Under the pieces are notes generated by a model. The model saw only the letters and a list, made by a program, of their open reading frames with translations, made no database searches and was not told where the DNA came from. The position numbers were made by a program, and so were the translations under genes. From Akebia trifoliata (Eukaryota > Streptophyta > Magnoliopsida > Ranunculales > Lardizabalaceae), in assembly GCA_017979445.1 (NCBI GenBank), contig CM030709.1:7916001-7980000 (forward strand): a stretch of DNA of 64,000 bases. Direction: 5' to 3'. This document shows, piece by piece, positions 23,655-43,685 of the stretch (positions are counted from its first letter, which is position 1; every line of letters begins with the position of its first letter).

Positions 23655-23905
23655 GTCCAATTGATTAATGAAAAATGTTTGGCACCTTACGTTTTGCCCT
23701 ACATATTTTGTTTTACATGAGATTAGAAGTTTTAGAATGGACTGATTTTTGGTGGGGATGTTCTCTATGGTGAGGAGATCATTCTCACCAAAAATCAGCC
23801 CCATTCCGAAATTTCTAACCCTATGTTTATAAGTTGAATAATCAACCCACCCATGTAGGACAAAACACGTATGGCAATACATAGGGTGTCGAACATGACC
23901 CATTG
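23655..23905. repeat. Long fold-back MITE, family 5
   Basis: A nested palindrome. The inner arms GAGATCATTCTCACC and GGTGGGGATGTTCTC flank a short loop. They extend through ACTGATTTTTGG against CCAAAAATCAG and AGATTAGAAGTTTTAGAATG against ATTCCGAAATTTCTAACC. The outer arms include GCACCTTACGTTTTGCCC. Two shorter relatives lie at 62222-62495. Confidence 0.7.
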
Positions 23906-23949
23906 ATTAATTGAATAATATTTATAAATGAGTCGAAACCTCCTAACTC

Positions 23950-24118
23950 CTTAGAATGACTCATGAAAAAACACATGATCCCAACCCTTTAAATGGGAAA
24001 TCCAATGGTTGAGATTCATCCTCAAGATAAGTATGTCTGAGATTTGTGTTATCTAGACACTCATAAATCTCAACCACTTGGATTTTGGGTTTAAAGAGTT
24101 GGGATCTCTTTACAGATA
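23950..24118. repeat. Fold-back MITE, family 2
   Basis: The left arm GATCCCAACCCTTTAAATGG and right arm TTTAAAGAGTTGGGATC are inverted, as are AAATCCAATGGTTGAGATT and AATCTCAACCACTTGGATTT. Same family as 3561-3735 and better preserved. Confidence 0.75.
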
Positions 24119-24904
24119 TATAATTGCAACTGTCTAGGTAGCAAAAAATTGGAAATCTCCTAACTTTTGTTGGAACTTCATAGTCAGAAAATATGGTAGA
24201 GAAAAGCAGGTGGGCTCCATTCTGTACTAAGGGTTGTATCCAACTTGAAAAAACATAAAAGGGTTAGAACATAGAAGCAGGTTGCACGTGGAGTCACGTT
24301 GAGAGAGATAAAGTGGGGCGGGCTGGGTGGGTCCTGCCATTTGTTTGTCACAATTAAATAAGAGAGAACTAGCTTCTGTTAACACACCAACTTTAACTGA
24401 CAACACCACCAATCCTTTTGAAATAATCACTAATTAAGATTTACTTAGACATAAACTTCGTGAAAACTCAAAATTTTGGACGGCCAAAAGCTCACAAATT
24501 TTAGAAACCAAATTTTTACGGCCCATGACCATTAAGATTTTTATTTGTCCCCCAATTTGATGGCTTAGAGCCATCAAATTTCTTTCATCCTCTTTTAATT
24601 TGATGGTTTTGATCTGTCGAAAAAAAAATGATAATGAAAATTTTGACGTCTTGGTTTGTTGAACTTTTTGAAATTCGACGTCCTTGGGCCATCAAATATA
24701 GATTTTTTTCATATTGTGATAACTCTTTTTTATTTGATAAATAAACGAGATATCCCTATGTTTTTGGACTGATGACTAAGATTGCAATCCATTATTTAGG
24801 GAAAATGTACCTCTCCCTTAGTTTGCAAAGAGATTTGTTAAAGATTGTCGAAGTTGTACTTTGAGTAATACTTCCTTTTGCTTATACAAACCATTAGAGT
24901 GATT

Positions 24905-25185
24905 GCCTCGAAGGGACAAAATAAACATCTTGTTGTTTCTTCACCAATTTTTGATCTCTAGTAGACCTCTCAGTAGGATTTGAACCTAGATAAAGTTCTA
25001 ACCATCTGTTAGAGAAAAAAGAACGAATTGATCTTGTAGGATTCCCAAGAAATTCTTCGATTTCTTCTGGAAGCAGATGATTATTCATTTGCTTCTCACG
25101 TTCTGTGAATAGTTGGGACATTGAGGAATATCTGGAAAGGCATTTCGGGAATCGATCTGATTCTATCTCTGTTTGTTCCATGATT
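24905..25185 (-). pseudogene. ycf2: Nuclear insert of chloroplast ycf2 fragment (NUPT)
   Basis: On the minus strand this stretch still reads as about 90 residues of the chloroplast Ycf2 protein without a stop. Recognisable blocks are [56 protein letters not shown] and KKQQDV. In the chloroplast these residues lie in the N-terminal half of Ycf2. Sequence on either side does not continue ycf2 as I know it, so only about 280 bases were inserted. A few residues differ from the usual plastid sequence (e.g. CLSRYSS where I expect CLSGYSS), indicating an insertion old enough to gather mutations but not stops. It lacks a nuclear promoter, start context or transit peptide and is not expected to be functional. 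Confidence 0.9.
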
Positions 25186-25194
25186 ATCTTGAGT

Positions 25195-25385
25195 CATTGT
25201 TCTTTATTGAGCAAGAGTTGAGCGAGTTTCAATTGATGGGTGTTCCTCTTGACCTTACTTGTACTATAAGTGAGGATGCGAGCGGTCATGCTTATGTTAG
25301 GTTGTAATCTTCATTCTTTTTATATAGTCCGTTGGGGGTCTGTTTAAACCCCATTACCTTTTACAAAAATAAATAAATAAATGTA
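25195..25385 (+). mobile_element. Possible LINE 3' end
   Basis: TTTTTATATAGTCCGTTGGG and GTTTAAACCCCATTACC, then AAAATAAATAAATAAATG, look like the 3' UTR and A-rich tail of a plant LINE. No coding sequence is attached. It abuts the ycf2 insert, so one event may have brought both. Weak evidence. Confidence 0.3.
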
Positions 25386-26289
25386 TAAATGTGATATGTC
25401 ACTTGATCGATGTCTTTTCTAGGAGAATAATGAAAATGATCTAAATAACCTCATCTTCATAAAACCCTTCGTTTTTAGTTCACCCCAAATCTCTCATCTC
25501 CAATATATTTGGTAAAATGTTACCTTATTTTCAACCTTACGTTTCTATAATCTTTAAACTAAAAAATTAATATGTAATTTTTGCAGAAGTTGAAAATGAG
25601 GTCGAATTAGTTATATATATATATAAAATCCCATGGTTGAAAAGTTTGAAGACAATGGGTTTTAAAGAGTTAGCAAATGATGGCATCTAGGTCATTTTTT
25701 GTTTGTCTCGTTGAGAAGACCAAGGTCATGGATATGTCATTGGTTTGAAAACGTTGGGATATGTAAGATACATCCATAATCCAAAATTAAGTTTCTTCCA
25801 TCATCTTCACAATGAGGTATATATACCTGACTCAGATATCTATTTGAAATTTGTGTACGTTACAGATATCCTTTAAAAATTGGATAAATAGTCGGATATG
25901 GATATCCTTTGCAAAGGTGGGTAAAAAATTGGATACAGATATCCAGATATTGACTTGGATAAGGATACAGATATAAGCTTCATCCAACCCACACCCGACC
26001 CAATGCCAGCACTATTGATCAGGGATGAAGACCAAAATTTGCATTTGAAAGGGGTGCCCTAGTTTTGAAATTTTTTTTTTTTTTTTTTGGGTGGGGTGGT
26101 TGTTTATAAATTTCCCTATATATTTATATATGGACTGATATATAAGGTTAAAGTGGGGTTAGGTAGACCCCCAACCAGGAAGAACAAAGAAATTACACCC
26201 TTTCATAATTCATAATAGTGTCCGCAGGCCTCCTTATAAACAATGATCCTGAGATCACTAGGGAGATCTTGAGGGTCCAGAACAACACT
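25386..26289. other. Intergenic region without recognised features
   Basis: AT-rich DNA. Around 25840-25990 there are several short repeats of a GATATCC/GGATAT motif. A T run occurs near 26072-26088. No gene or complete transposon was seen. Confidence 0.5.
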
Positions 26290-27790
26290 ACCTGGAGCGC
26301 TTAAAAGCATGCTAGGAAGTCAACAGCTTGGTTAGTCTCTCTAAAGTAGAAGGAGAAGGAGAAGAGATCCTAAGGAATTGGGTTGCTTTCTGTTTAATGG
26401 CTCTAATTAGTTGTTCTTCTCTCCAAGGCACTCTACTCACCCCATTGATGCACTCAATGCTCACTTTAGTGTCTGTTCTAACTGGTAGAGATTTGATGTT
26501 TAGAGTGGCTGACAAAGACAACCCCTTTAGCATTGCTTGTAGCTTGTGGAAAAGAACTGAAATCCCTTGGGTGCATTCAGCTAAAGCTCTTATTGTACTT
26601 CCTTGGCTGTCCTGAATAATGCCTCCTTCCCCTCCAAAATTGCCTCTACAGCATCCATTTGAATTGAGAACATAAGATCTTTGTGGAGATTTGTTGGACT
26701 TTGTGGAGCCTAGTTATATTTGATCCGGTTGATTGTAACCCATTGTGAATCATGTGTGTGTAGTATATAGAAACCGTTTTTGGTGATTAGGGTTTTTTTT
26801 TTAAAGATTTTTGGTTGTCGTTTTTGGGACTTAAGCTGCACTTTGTAATTTTTCTCGAAAATAGTGAAATCTTTGCAATTCCGTGGATGTATTGTCGAAT
26901 CACGTAAATACTGTCTTGTACGTGTGATTGCTTTCTTTTCGACGTGTGTTTTTTTCTCTATTTTCATTTCTTACAGGTTGGGAATTTCGGGTTGAATTCC
27001 TTACAGAGGCTTGATCCAAGAGCATCTAACATGCAACCTTATCTCGAACAAGGGATTAAGGTTCCAGGAGTTCATGAAGGTTCTATTAGAGGCATTGTCT
27101 TCTGTAGTAGCTTCCATACTTCGAACCCTGAGTTGACCATCGCCAACTATGAAACTCTCTAGTAATTCTGGAGGTAGGAAGTTGTTCTTGAACACTATTA
27201 TGCATCTTTTGAGCCACATATGATGGATGAAAGCATTGAAGGTTAGCCTTTTTAACTATGGAGCTCAAAAAGTTACCCCTAGTGTTGTTGCATAGTCACT
27301 TAACCTCTACATTCCATTCTCTAATTGAATGGCTGGTGTTGCATCTTCTAAGCAGCTTCTACCACAACCCATAGTAGAAATCACATCCCAGGAAAATGTG
27401 CTCTTCGTTTTCTGGTTCCTTTTTGCAAAAGTGGCAGTTGGATTGCTATTATATGCCCCTGGCCATTAACTGTCCTGCGTTTGGGGCCCTTTACTTAGGC
27501 CAAGCCAGGATGTCGCGTTATGTCTTTTGACTTTGTTGGGGAACCAGACAAGTCTGTACCAATTGACTTGAGGGATGGGTTGTTGAAAGGCTTTGTAGGC
27601 TGATTTTAAGGAGAAGTTACTTGTGGATTCTGGTTTCCATATCACCTTGTCTGTTTCATTGTCCTCCAGGCCAAGAGATCTAATTTGGTCCCTCATTCTC
27701 TATGGAGCCTTAAGTCATAGCTTGCCTCTTGCTTAGGCATACCCTCAGGGTTGCATAAAATTCTATCTCATTTGGAACACACACATCCTA
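26290..27790 (-). mobile_element. 5'-truncated LINE remnant: zinc-binding RT and RNase H parts
   Basis: Minus strand, with frameshifts. About 27700-27200 reads as the zinc-binding domain that follows plant LINE reverse transcriptases: DKVIWKPESTSNFSLKSAYK, then NWYRLVWFPNKVKRHN, then in another frame NCHFCKKEPENEEHIFLGC (CxxC...H...C). About 26650-26310 reads as an RNase H-like region (GLSLSATLNIKSLPVRTDT). The order, zinc-binding domain before RNase H, is that of a plant LINE ORF2 C-terminus on the minus strand. The reverse transcriptase core is missing. Dead element. Confidence 0.75.
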
Positions 27791-29095
27791 GTTTTCATTA
27801 GTTTTTTATTTTTATTTTATTTTATTTTATTTTTATCATGTATCCCTGTATTTTCAAATTGATGATATAGTCCCTTGACGGTGGACTTTTAATAGAAACT
27901 AAAATAAAATGATAAAAAAAATACCCTTCTAATTGATTGTTGTCGAAAATACTTGATTTTCTCAAAAATCTCATTTTCAATATTGGGTTTGGGTGAGTTG
28001 ATTTTTTTTCAGAGTTTCCACTATTGTTTTCCGTTCTAATCAATGAGAAAATAAACGAAGCTTTTAACCTAGATGATTTTGCCAAATAAATCAAGGATTG
28101 AAGAGACATACATATTACATACATGTAAAAAATGGAATCGCACCCTCACTCATCATGTGTAACCTCGAGATCCTTAGTAGGAGAGGTGAAATGGGAGGGA
28201 GCACGGAAGTCGATTCCCATGACATGAAAAACATATTATTTGAGAACTTAAATATTGATGTCATCATATTCCAGACCTATGTTATCCAATTTGTTTGTAC
28301 TAGTCTAAACCACAAACCAGTAGGAAACAAACTAGTTCCCCGTACGGTTCATAAAATTAAACGAATCACAAACCCTTCGGATTTTGATTGGGTTCGGTGA
28401 ATCAAATTGTTTAGCTCAACAAACAAAACAATTTTTTAATTAGTTTGATGAACAAAACCAATTTATTGTGTTTTTTCATTATTTATATTTAGAATTTGAA
28501 TTATTATATTAATTTATTTCTATTTAACTTATAAAATTTTAACATTAAGCTTACGAACCGAGTTAGGGAACCAAAACAAATCGAGCTAGCAAACTGATTT
28601 AGAGAACCAAAGTGAACCAAGAAACAATTATCTCTACCTATCCCTATGAGCCAGGTTCATTCAAGAGTGGTGAACCACGAATCCGAATTCAAACCGAGCG
28701 AATTGTTGAACAAGGTAACATACCTCCGGAAATTGTCCGTTCAGCTGTAGTAGTATCCATAGGGCTGGGGGGGATGATTTCATCAATTTGCAAATGCAGG
28801 GAAGTATCTCAATTATTCATAAAAAAAATGTAGAGTGTTAAATATCCAAATTACCCAAGGATACGTAGGAACAACCAAATATCTAAGATGAGGCTTGGCC
28901 CGGCCCACAAATTGACCCAAATTAGACTAACTTGGCTAGTGATAAATCGGATTTGGATCTGGTGTTATTTAATCTGGCCCAGTCTGATTATTACAAACCC
29001 GCTTGAATTAGGTTTTCAGTTTGGAATAATACCGATCCATTTAAGGGTCAACCTGACCCGTCCCTTGACCCGAGTATTCCTATCTCATTGCGTAC
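27791..29095. other. Intergenic region without recognised gene
   Basis: AT-rich. A T-rich low-complexity tract lies at 27800-27840. About 28320-28720 has many GAACCAA/GTTCGGTT-like short motifs, as in degenerate non-autonomous repeats. No conserved protein was recognised. Confidence 0.5.
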
Positions 29096-29567
29096 CATGG
29101 TTTTTAAACTCGGTATTACGTTCTCGTCTCGTTAGCTCTGATATCGAGTTGACTTAGACGATACGTCTCGTCTCGTTCAACATTGAGATAATGATTTTTA
29201 ATTATTTAAAAAATCTAAAACAATTTAGAAATAATTCCTATAACAAAATGAATCAAAAATAAATAAATAAAAATAAAAATAAAATCGATTTGGAAGTGAA
29301 AAGAATTAAGAGTTGAGACTTTAACTCGTTTGTATTGATTAATTCGGACAAGATTTTCAAAATCTCGTTTAACTCATGAGTCAAATCATTACTGCGCTTT
29401 CTCATTCGTATCGCCCAAGATAATCAAAAATATCGTCTAAGACAACTCGTTTATCTTAGGATACACAGTTGTCTCATAACACTTTATAAGTTGGTCTTAT
29501 TGGGCTCGGATACCGAGTTAACTCGGACGATACGTCTCGGTGTCGGACGAGTTGAAAAACCATGTCT
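29096..29567. repeat. Large fold-back MITE, family 3
   Basis: The left end CCATGGTTTTTAAACTCGGT and right end GACGAGTTGAAAAACCATG are inverted. Next to each are CTCTGATATCGAGTTGACTT and CTCGGATACCGAGTTAACTC, and GACGATACGTCTCG occurs in both arms. The central 200 bases are AT-rich and unrelated to the other copies, so the element is larger than the one at 21747-21975. Confidence 0.7.
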
Positions 29568-30338
29568 AGTACACAAGCAGTGACTTGGAACTTTTATAAC
29601 CAAGTAAGGGTGAAAAACTGCTTCATCATTCTTGATGCAGCCTAACAATCACAACCGTTTAATTAGTTCTTAATCTCTTCGATATCGTTTATGGCCCACC
29701 CTAATAGATAGATTTAACGATTGAGATTTAGTTAACAAGATGAAGCTCCATCATTTATTCCCCTACATAACGCTGTCACGTTTTTGCTGTTCTTTCTTAG
29801 AATTTTCATCTTTATAATGGTTTGTCTGATCGAAGCGCGGAGAAGAAAAGTTTGGGTTTCAGGAGAATTTTGGGATGATCTGCAATTACATCTCCTGATC
29901 GATTGCGAGTTTTGAGAGCTCGAGTTGAAGGTTCTGTTGTTCTTCAATTTCATCTTTTGTTGAAATTTTCTCGTTCTCTGTGTCTGATTCGAAGATTTTT
30001 GAAGAATTTAGAGATTTAAGGCTTCAATTAAGTTTCTAGGGTTTCTCTGTAACTTATAATCTCACCAATCTCACGTTGTTAATTAAGAATTCCTGATTAG
30101 AGATTGGCTTTCTGAAGTTTAGGGTTTTTAGTTTGATTGGTATTTGTGGCGTTTGCTTTTTAATATAATTAGGTGGAATTCGAAATTGTATTAAAATTTA
30201 GGATTTTTAGTTTGATTGGAGAATTCATAAATTGAATAAGACTGAAAGAGATTGGGATTTCTAAAATTTAGGGTTTTTAGTTTGATTGATTTTCTTGGCG
30301 TTTGCTATTTTTTATGTAAATCTCGGTAGAATCTGAAG
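29568..30338 (+). promoter_or_regulatory. Promoter and 5' UTR region of SKD1
   Basis: The DNA between the MITE at 29096-29567 and the SKD1 start codon. From about 29770 it turns into a T/C-rich leader with repeated TTTAGGGTTTTTAGTTTGATT units near 30119, 30200 and 30269. A 5' UTR intron is possible but no clear site pair was identified. No obvious TATA box was seen, which fits a housekeeping gene. Confidence 0.4.
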
Positions 30339-38121
<7,783 letters not shown>

Positions 38122-39059
38122 TGGAATGGAATTGGAACACGAGACTCCCTGACTGTGTGGAGGGGTGCAATATGTATTTTTTTTCTGTTACATGTATTTT
38201 TTTCTGTTAATGTGGACTGGAGAAATTTATCCATCTTTGTAGCTTCTTGAAGTCTAAGGGTACATAAAATTTGCCTCTGTATGATGGATGAACATTTGGT
38301 GTTTCGATACTTCGATAACGTTGCTTGTTTCAATCAGGGGAGAAGCTGAGTCCTGAAACAACCACTGCACAAGTAATTGTTTTTTGTTGATGATTATAGA
38401 TAATGCTGTAAACAAATGTGCTGTACCCAATACCACCTGCATGCATTCATTGCTACCCTTTGATGGATGTGCCGTTTGGACAAGGCTTACAGTAGTCCAT
38501 TGAAAGATGTCACTTTTTTTCTTCTTTTTTCCCATGTTGGTTTTGGTGAAAATTAAAAATAATCCTGTTTTTATATGAAAGACATATCGCCTTGAACTTG
38601 AAGTTGTCTTACATTTGACGTTAATGGAAATGATCAAAATGCAAGGGCAATAGCATCTCTTGTAGAAAAAAAGAATACTTCTAAACATGTTTTTTTTTTT
38701 TTTTTCATGAAAATGCTATCTTCTGCAACCTCTTTAATATTGAAAACTTCACCCTCTCTCTACAAATCTCAAGAACAATGATGGGGGGATTGAAAACAAT
38801 GGGTTTTGGGGAAAATAAAGTTGAATAGGTTTTTTTTTTTTTTTCGAAAAAAAAAAAGAAAGAGATCAATTACAATGGGTTTAATGACTTGAACATTATG
38901 TACTTCCCAAAAAGAGCAATTATTCAGTGTCCATGCTTTGTACATGTAAACAAGAAAATTCATTGCCTGGTCTTTGGCATCACTCAAAAAGAAGACCATA
39001 ATACTCTGATTAGAAGCATTAGTAAAAGAAAAATCGGAAGGTGGAGAATTTTAATTGAC
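38122..39059. other. Convergent 3' flanks of SKD1 and AXS-like A
   Basis: Contains the SKD1 3' UTR and the AXS-A 3' UTR. This stretch matches 49546-50269 downstream of the SKD1 pseudogene (e.g. GGTTTTGGTGAAAATTAAAA and GGCATCACTCAAAAAGA in both), so it belongs to the duplicated block. Confidence 0.7.
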
Positions 39060-41357
39060 TTAAAGTAGGTGGGCGTCCAATGATGAAAGAGTGGCATCCT
39101 CAAGATCCATCCGGAGTGGGTGCAGAAAGAGCTGAAACATAAGAGTAACCTCTAGAAGGTCTGGCAACGTCGTCTGTGGATTCCAACCTTTTCATCAGAG
39201 TAAAAAAGAATATATAGTAAGAAGAAAATCTCTGTGGTGTTATTTCCATTTAGACTCACTCATGGCAGATGAAAATCACTTACCAAGCTGCCTATTGATG
39301 ATGGCCATGTCAGGAATGTATTTACCAATTTTATCATCATTTGAGTTATCGTCAAGAGTTGAGGGATCCGAAGAAGATTCACCAGATACCTTTGCATATA
39401 TCTTTAAGGGAGAAATTCCATGCAAATTAACAAGATGGATGGAAGATATGGTTAGCCACATAACAAATGGAAATTAGACAGTAATACCTTTTTCATCATT
39501 TCAACAAGTTGCTTCCTCGTAACTGCATTGTTGGGATTTCCCACATTGAAAATCTGCCCATTGGCGTGTGATGGGTTTTCCTGAGAAATTTTAGTTTTGG
39601 AAGGAAGATTCATCACCCAGTAATTCAAATTCAAGAGATGAAGGGTAATATAAAATTGGAAGGAAACCCATTACAATCATGAGTAGAATTGCGTCGATGG
39701 CATCATCAATATGTATAAAGGTATGTTGGGACTGTTCACCATCAAAGACCCTGAGTTTCTTGCCGTTAAAGAGATCCTGAATGAAAGATTAAGTATGAGA
39801 GGAAATTGTTCATTTGAAGACAAGAAGCAAATTTACGGTTCTATTAAAATGAGGAAGTAGTTACATTGGCATAGAAAGCTAGAACTCTTGGAACGACTTC
39901 ATTAGGAATGAGATCCATGTTTGGGCCAATCCAGTTGAACGGTCTTACAATAGTGAACTCGAGGCCATTTTCAGCAGCCTCTCCTAAACATGGCTTAGGC
40001 ATATAAGATCAAAAATATCATTGGAATAACCTCATAAAGAAGTACATTCTTTATGAGAATTGGCTTACCAAATATGAGCCTTTCAATTAGTTGGTTTGCA
40101 CATGCATAGGACCACCTCTGTTTCGCTACTGGGCCGAAAACACAGGGCGAAGTGTCTTCTTTGAGCATATAGAAATCGATTTCCTGTTCAGAAGGAAAAA
40201 CAACACAATCTATATCTGAACTCATTGATGTTTTGTAAATGTCTCGTATTCTGTTGGTGGTACATTGAGTTGTAGAGGTGAAGGGGGCCGTGCCCCCGAC
40301 CCGGATCAAATTTTTTATGATTACTAAAAAGGGAATCAGACAATATTTTCTTACAGGGTTTTCTATTTATTTATTATTTATTTTTTACTGACTCTTTTTA
40401 TACTTCAATTGTAGTTTTTAATCTAATGTGTTAGGCCAATATTTCAGCTTAAGTAAAATCCCTCACTTGTAATCAGGCACAGCGACATAAAGAAAAACAT
40501 ATCATGGATACTGAAAAAAAAGCAATTTTTTTACTTTTGAAAATTGAAAAAGTTCAAAATTTTGTTTAGATTTTAAAAAGTAAAAAAAATCAACTTAGCA
40601 TAAGAAAATTACTTTCAGCGTTCTAAAAGTTACTTTCTCTCAAAATTACTTTCTTCCACAGTTAATGTTTCAAAAGAACTCATTTTTTTTCGAAATTAGA
40701 TATTAAACTGATACCAGACGCAGAGGATCATCCTTTGGAAGGAAGCTTCCAATACTTCTTCCATAGACTTCAGCGGAGGAAAAATGAATCAATCGTTTCT
40801 TACTCTCTGAACAGAACTTAACCTGAACAAAAGATATCAACAAACATTTAATTAACTAGTCGTGGAGATAAAATCAGAAAACTCTAATACAAGAAACCCC
40901 ACCACGGGAACTGCGTCCACGAAACTTCTGCAAATTGTATTAAGTGGCTGTTTGGTGTTATTCTCCGGACCGCAAAACGCACCAAAATTGATCGTCTACA
41001 AACAAGATCTCGATTGATCAACAAGAAACCCTAAAATGCCAATTTCGAAACTATAAGGAGATAAGAAGCAGAATTCTTGTTTTTTTTTACCACATCGGCT
41101 TCCTTGACGAGAGATTCCAAGTGAGAAGAATCATACTTGTTTCCGAACTTATGAAACTCGATCCGATTAATCCAAGAGTAACATTCCCGAAAGAGATTTT
41201 TGATTTTTTCATCGGAGAAGTCGATCACGACGACCTTGTGAAGAGTTCCTGCCATTAGCCTCTCACAGAGATGTAATCCGATGAATCCTCCACCACCGAT
41301 CAAGCAGATTGTTAATGGCGTGATCTCTTTCCCATCCAAATCGAACCTCGTCTCCAT
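39060..41357 (-). CDS. UDP-apiose/xylose synthase-like protein, copy A (YxxxK Lys lost)
   Basis: Nine exons in transcript order: 41091-41357, 40903-40995, 40715-40822, 40069-40183, 39865-39983, 39675-39776, 39488-39580, 39284-39401, 39060-39187. All GT-AG, in phase, 380 residues against about 389 for Arabidopsis AXS1. It is an extended short-chain dehydrogenase/reductase: NAD-binding GGGGFIG (21-27), HFSSAEVYG (133-141), RWSYACANQ (179-187), GLEFTIVRPFNWIGP and NGQIFNVGNPNN. Canonical enzymes convert UDP-glucuronate to UDP-apiose and UDP-xylose for cell-wall pectin. Here the catalytic YxxxK reads Tyr182-xxx-Asn186, so the Lys is lost, and the Cys normally before Glu138 is Ala137. The insert before VPRVLA is shorter than in AXS1 and the C-terminus diverges. 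The structure is intact but canonical catalysis is unlikely. This is the first of four tandem copies and converges on SKD1. Confidence 0.92.
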
Positions 41358-41464
41358 TGTTTCATTAAATCGTAAAAAAAAAAGAGTTTCAGAGAAGAAA
41401 CAAAGAAGAACGAGAGAGAGTTTCAGACGAAAAAAAATATACTTTTTTTTTTTTTTTGGGGTCA

Positions 41465-41480
41465 AACCGCTTTTTAAATA
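41465..41480 (-). promoter_or_regulatory. Core promoter of AXS-like A
   Basis: On the minus strand TATTTAAAAAGCGGTT, a TATA-like element about 108-123 bases upstream of the ATG. The same block precedes all four copies (47645, 52540, 58672) at nearly the same distance, so it is conserved while surrounding promoter DNA diverged. Confidence 0.6.
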
Positions 41481-41639
41481 GGATTCGAGAGGGAAGAGAC
41501 AGAACTATTCGGTGAGCAAACTAGGGGTAAACTAGTAATTATGAATATTAAGTAGGGGCAATTTATAGAACTCCTATTGCCACACCAATTTTTCTTCGTA
41601 CCATCATAACCATCATAAAACTAATTTTAATGGGAGTAT

Positions 41640-41945
41640 TTTCCAAAACATGCACGAATCATTTTCCAGGAAGTCCGCTCGTAAGTATTTTTTTAATTTA
41701 AAGTGATGAATTTGTTTGTATTAAAGCGATGAATTTGTTGGTAAATTTAAAGTCAAAATATCGTTAATTTTAAAGTGTGATGAATTATCTAAGTATTAAA
41801 GTGATGAATTCATAGTAAATTTAAAGACAAAATATAATTATTTTTTAATGGCGAATTCGTTGGTAATTTATCTATGAGTTTGTCATTTTAAATTAAAAAT
41901 AACTACCAACAAATTCGCTAAAAAATGATTCATGCGTGATTTTGG
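41640..41945. repeat. Fold-back element, family 7, upstream of AXS-like A
   Basis: Repeated AAAGTGATGAATT units on the left face AACAAATTCGCTAAAAAATG on the right; ATGCACGAATCATTTT and AAATGATTCATGCGTG are inverted ends. A related element lies at 47925-48215 upstream of AXS-like B. Confidence 0.55.
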
Positions 41946-42552
41946 AATTGATATGAACCAGACTTGGAATTTCATTTAATTCACCCAATTTCAATTGGTG
42001 TGTTATAATAAAAGATTTGTTTGGCAAAATAAGTTATCTAATTTTTATTTTTAACCATGTGAATTGATGAAATTCTATATGGTAGATAAAATAAAATATA
42101 CAGAAAAGGGGATCGAAAAACAAAAGAAAAAAAAAAAGAATGGATTTCCTTGATCACTCTTATAAGCAACCTATTTAGAGTTTGAATAGTGTCTAGGAGG
42201 AAATGGAAATGGTTATCTACACTCCACACAATAACGATAATGACAAAAGTTATATCTTAAAGATTTGGGGTAAGTTAAACAAATCTTGATCATCCTTTCC
42301 ATTTTTTCGAGAGCCGAGTCTGCATTTTAGTTGATCATTCACCTTTAATTCTTATCCCAACATCTCTATACTTATGTGTAACAGACCCAAAATAATGAAA
42401 GTGACAGTTTTAGGGAATTTTTAGACCGTTGTAATGGATATCCACACCTCAAGCACCATAATCATTTGAGTTCAACCGTGTTTCCTTCACCTAAAACCCA
42501 TTTCAAGTTAAAATTCTTTAAAGAGTCACAATAAACGGACTTGAAAAAAGCC

Positions 42553-42683
42553 ACTTAAAATTCACTCACTGATGTGGCACGTGCACAGAAGTCCATAAAT
42601 CTTTTTCTTCAGAATACACAAGGAAAAAGATCCATGGTTCCATACACAAATAATGTCAGTGAGTGAATTTCGATTCAATTTAT
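42553..42683. repeat. Fold-back MITE, family 8
   Basis: The left arm AAATTCACTCACTGATGTGG pairs with the right arm TGTCAGTGAGTGAATTTCG. The inner arms AATCTTTTTCTTCAG and AAGGAAAAAGATCCATGG pair. Non-coding. Confidence 0.7.
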
Positions 42684-43685
42684 CATTAGTCTTCTTTAAA
42701 ATGAAATAAAAATGCTTTACTTTAACATTTGTAGTAATCTTTTCGTAAAATTAAACATTTCTTATTTACTTGGCCAGACCAACATTTGATGCTTCAAGTA
42801 AAATCGTCTAACTCGACATGGACCTGACTATGAGATTAAAAACCCAGTACTAAGAATATGGATAAATAATTAAAAGGGGAATGGGTAGGTAAAATAACAA
42901 TATTAAATTTTATAATTGCAAAATGAATAATAAATAAAATTTAATGAAAATAAAAATAAATATTTTAGATTTGAAAAAAAAAAATTGCAATATGTATATC
43001 AATGCAAATATCTCGACGAGAACTTTTTAATGGTACCATTTTCATTGCAAATCAACTAACAAATAGAAAGGTAAGACACTAAAAAAATACTTTGTAAGGA
43101 AGGTTAACTCATATATTGCCCTTCAAAATTTTCCTTAATAACAATATTTGTGATTTCTTGATAACATAGTTTTATTTTGTTTCTTCTGAAAAAGTAGGAA
43201 AAGAATTCTCATCATGAGGAGTCAAGCCTTCCCATGGAATTCAGGTCTTCTAATCATGGGGATATGCACATAGTATGGGTTTGTGGGGGTCACAATTTGT
43301 TGGATCAAAATATGAAAGAAGGTATCATGAATGGGGATTCCTACCAGTTAGATACCATCATTTTTATGTGATAGGCAGAGATTTTGTCAAATTTGGATGT
43401 CTATCATCTTTCCTTACCTCATTACCATGTCATTGGCATCACTCAAAAAGAAGACTACATACAACACAGATTATAAGCTAATCTAGTATTTTACAACATC
43501 TATCATCATTCCTCACCTCATTACCATGTCTATGATTGGCCTTGGGCTGTTTTGTATTTTACAACGGTAAAAATTGTGTAAAAAAGAAAAAAGGAAAAAA
43601 AAATTGAATCAATTTGGGGTAGGAGGAGAATTTCAATCGCCTTAAAGTAGGTGAGCGTCCAATGATGAAAGATTGGATTCCTCAC

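Larger units (their letters stand above)
22761..24890. other. Repeat-rich intergenic region
   Basis: No gene was recognised. Contains two fold-back elements (23655-23905, 23950-24118) and the left half of a family-6 MITE near 24361-24425 (AGAGAGAACTAGCTTCTGTT, then AACACACCAACTTTAACT). The rest is AT-rich and featureless to me. Confidence 0.5.
41481..43685. other. Spacer between AXS-like A and B
   Basis: Non-coding. It carries fold-back elements at 41640-41945 and 42553-42683. Much of it aligns with 52556-55266 between copies A' and B': both have TTGATCACTCT followed by GCAACCTATTTAGA, then TGAGATTAAAAACC, then CATGAGGAGTCAAGC. It is part of the duplicated block. Confidence 0.7.

Noticed and set aside
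28612..28833. Open frame of 73 codons with protein-like composition
   Set aside because: It overlaps a stretch of GAACCAA/GTTC-type short repeats and matches no family I know; the composition seems to arise from the repeat.
43275..43481. 68-codon frame in the A-B spacer, duplicated at about 54.8-55.1 kb
   Set aside because: The duplicate carries stops and indels, so the similarity reflects the block duplication and not a conserved protein.
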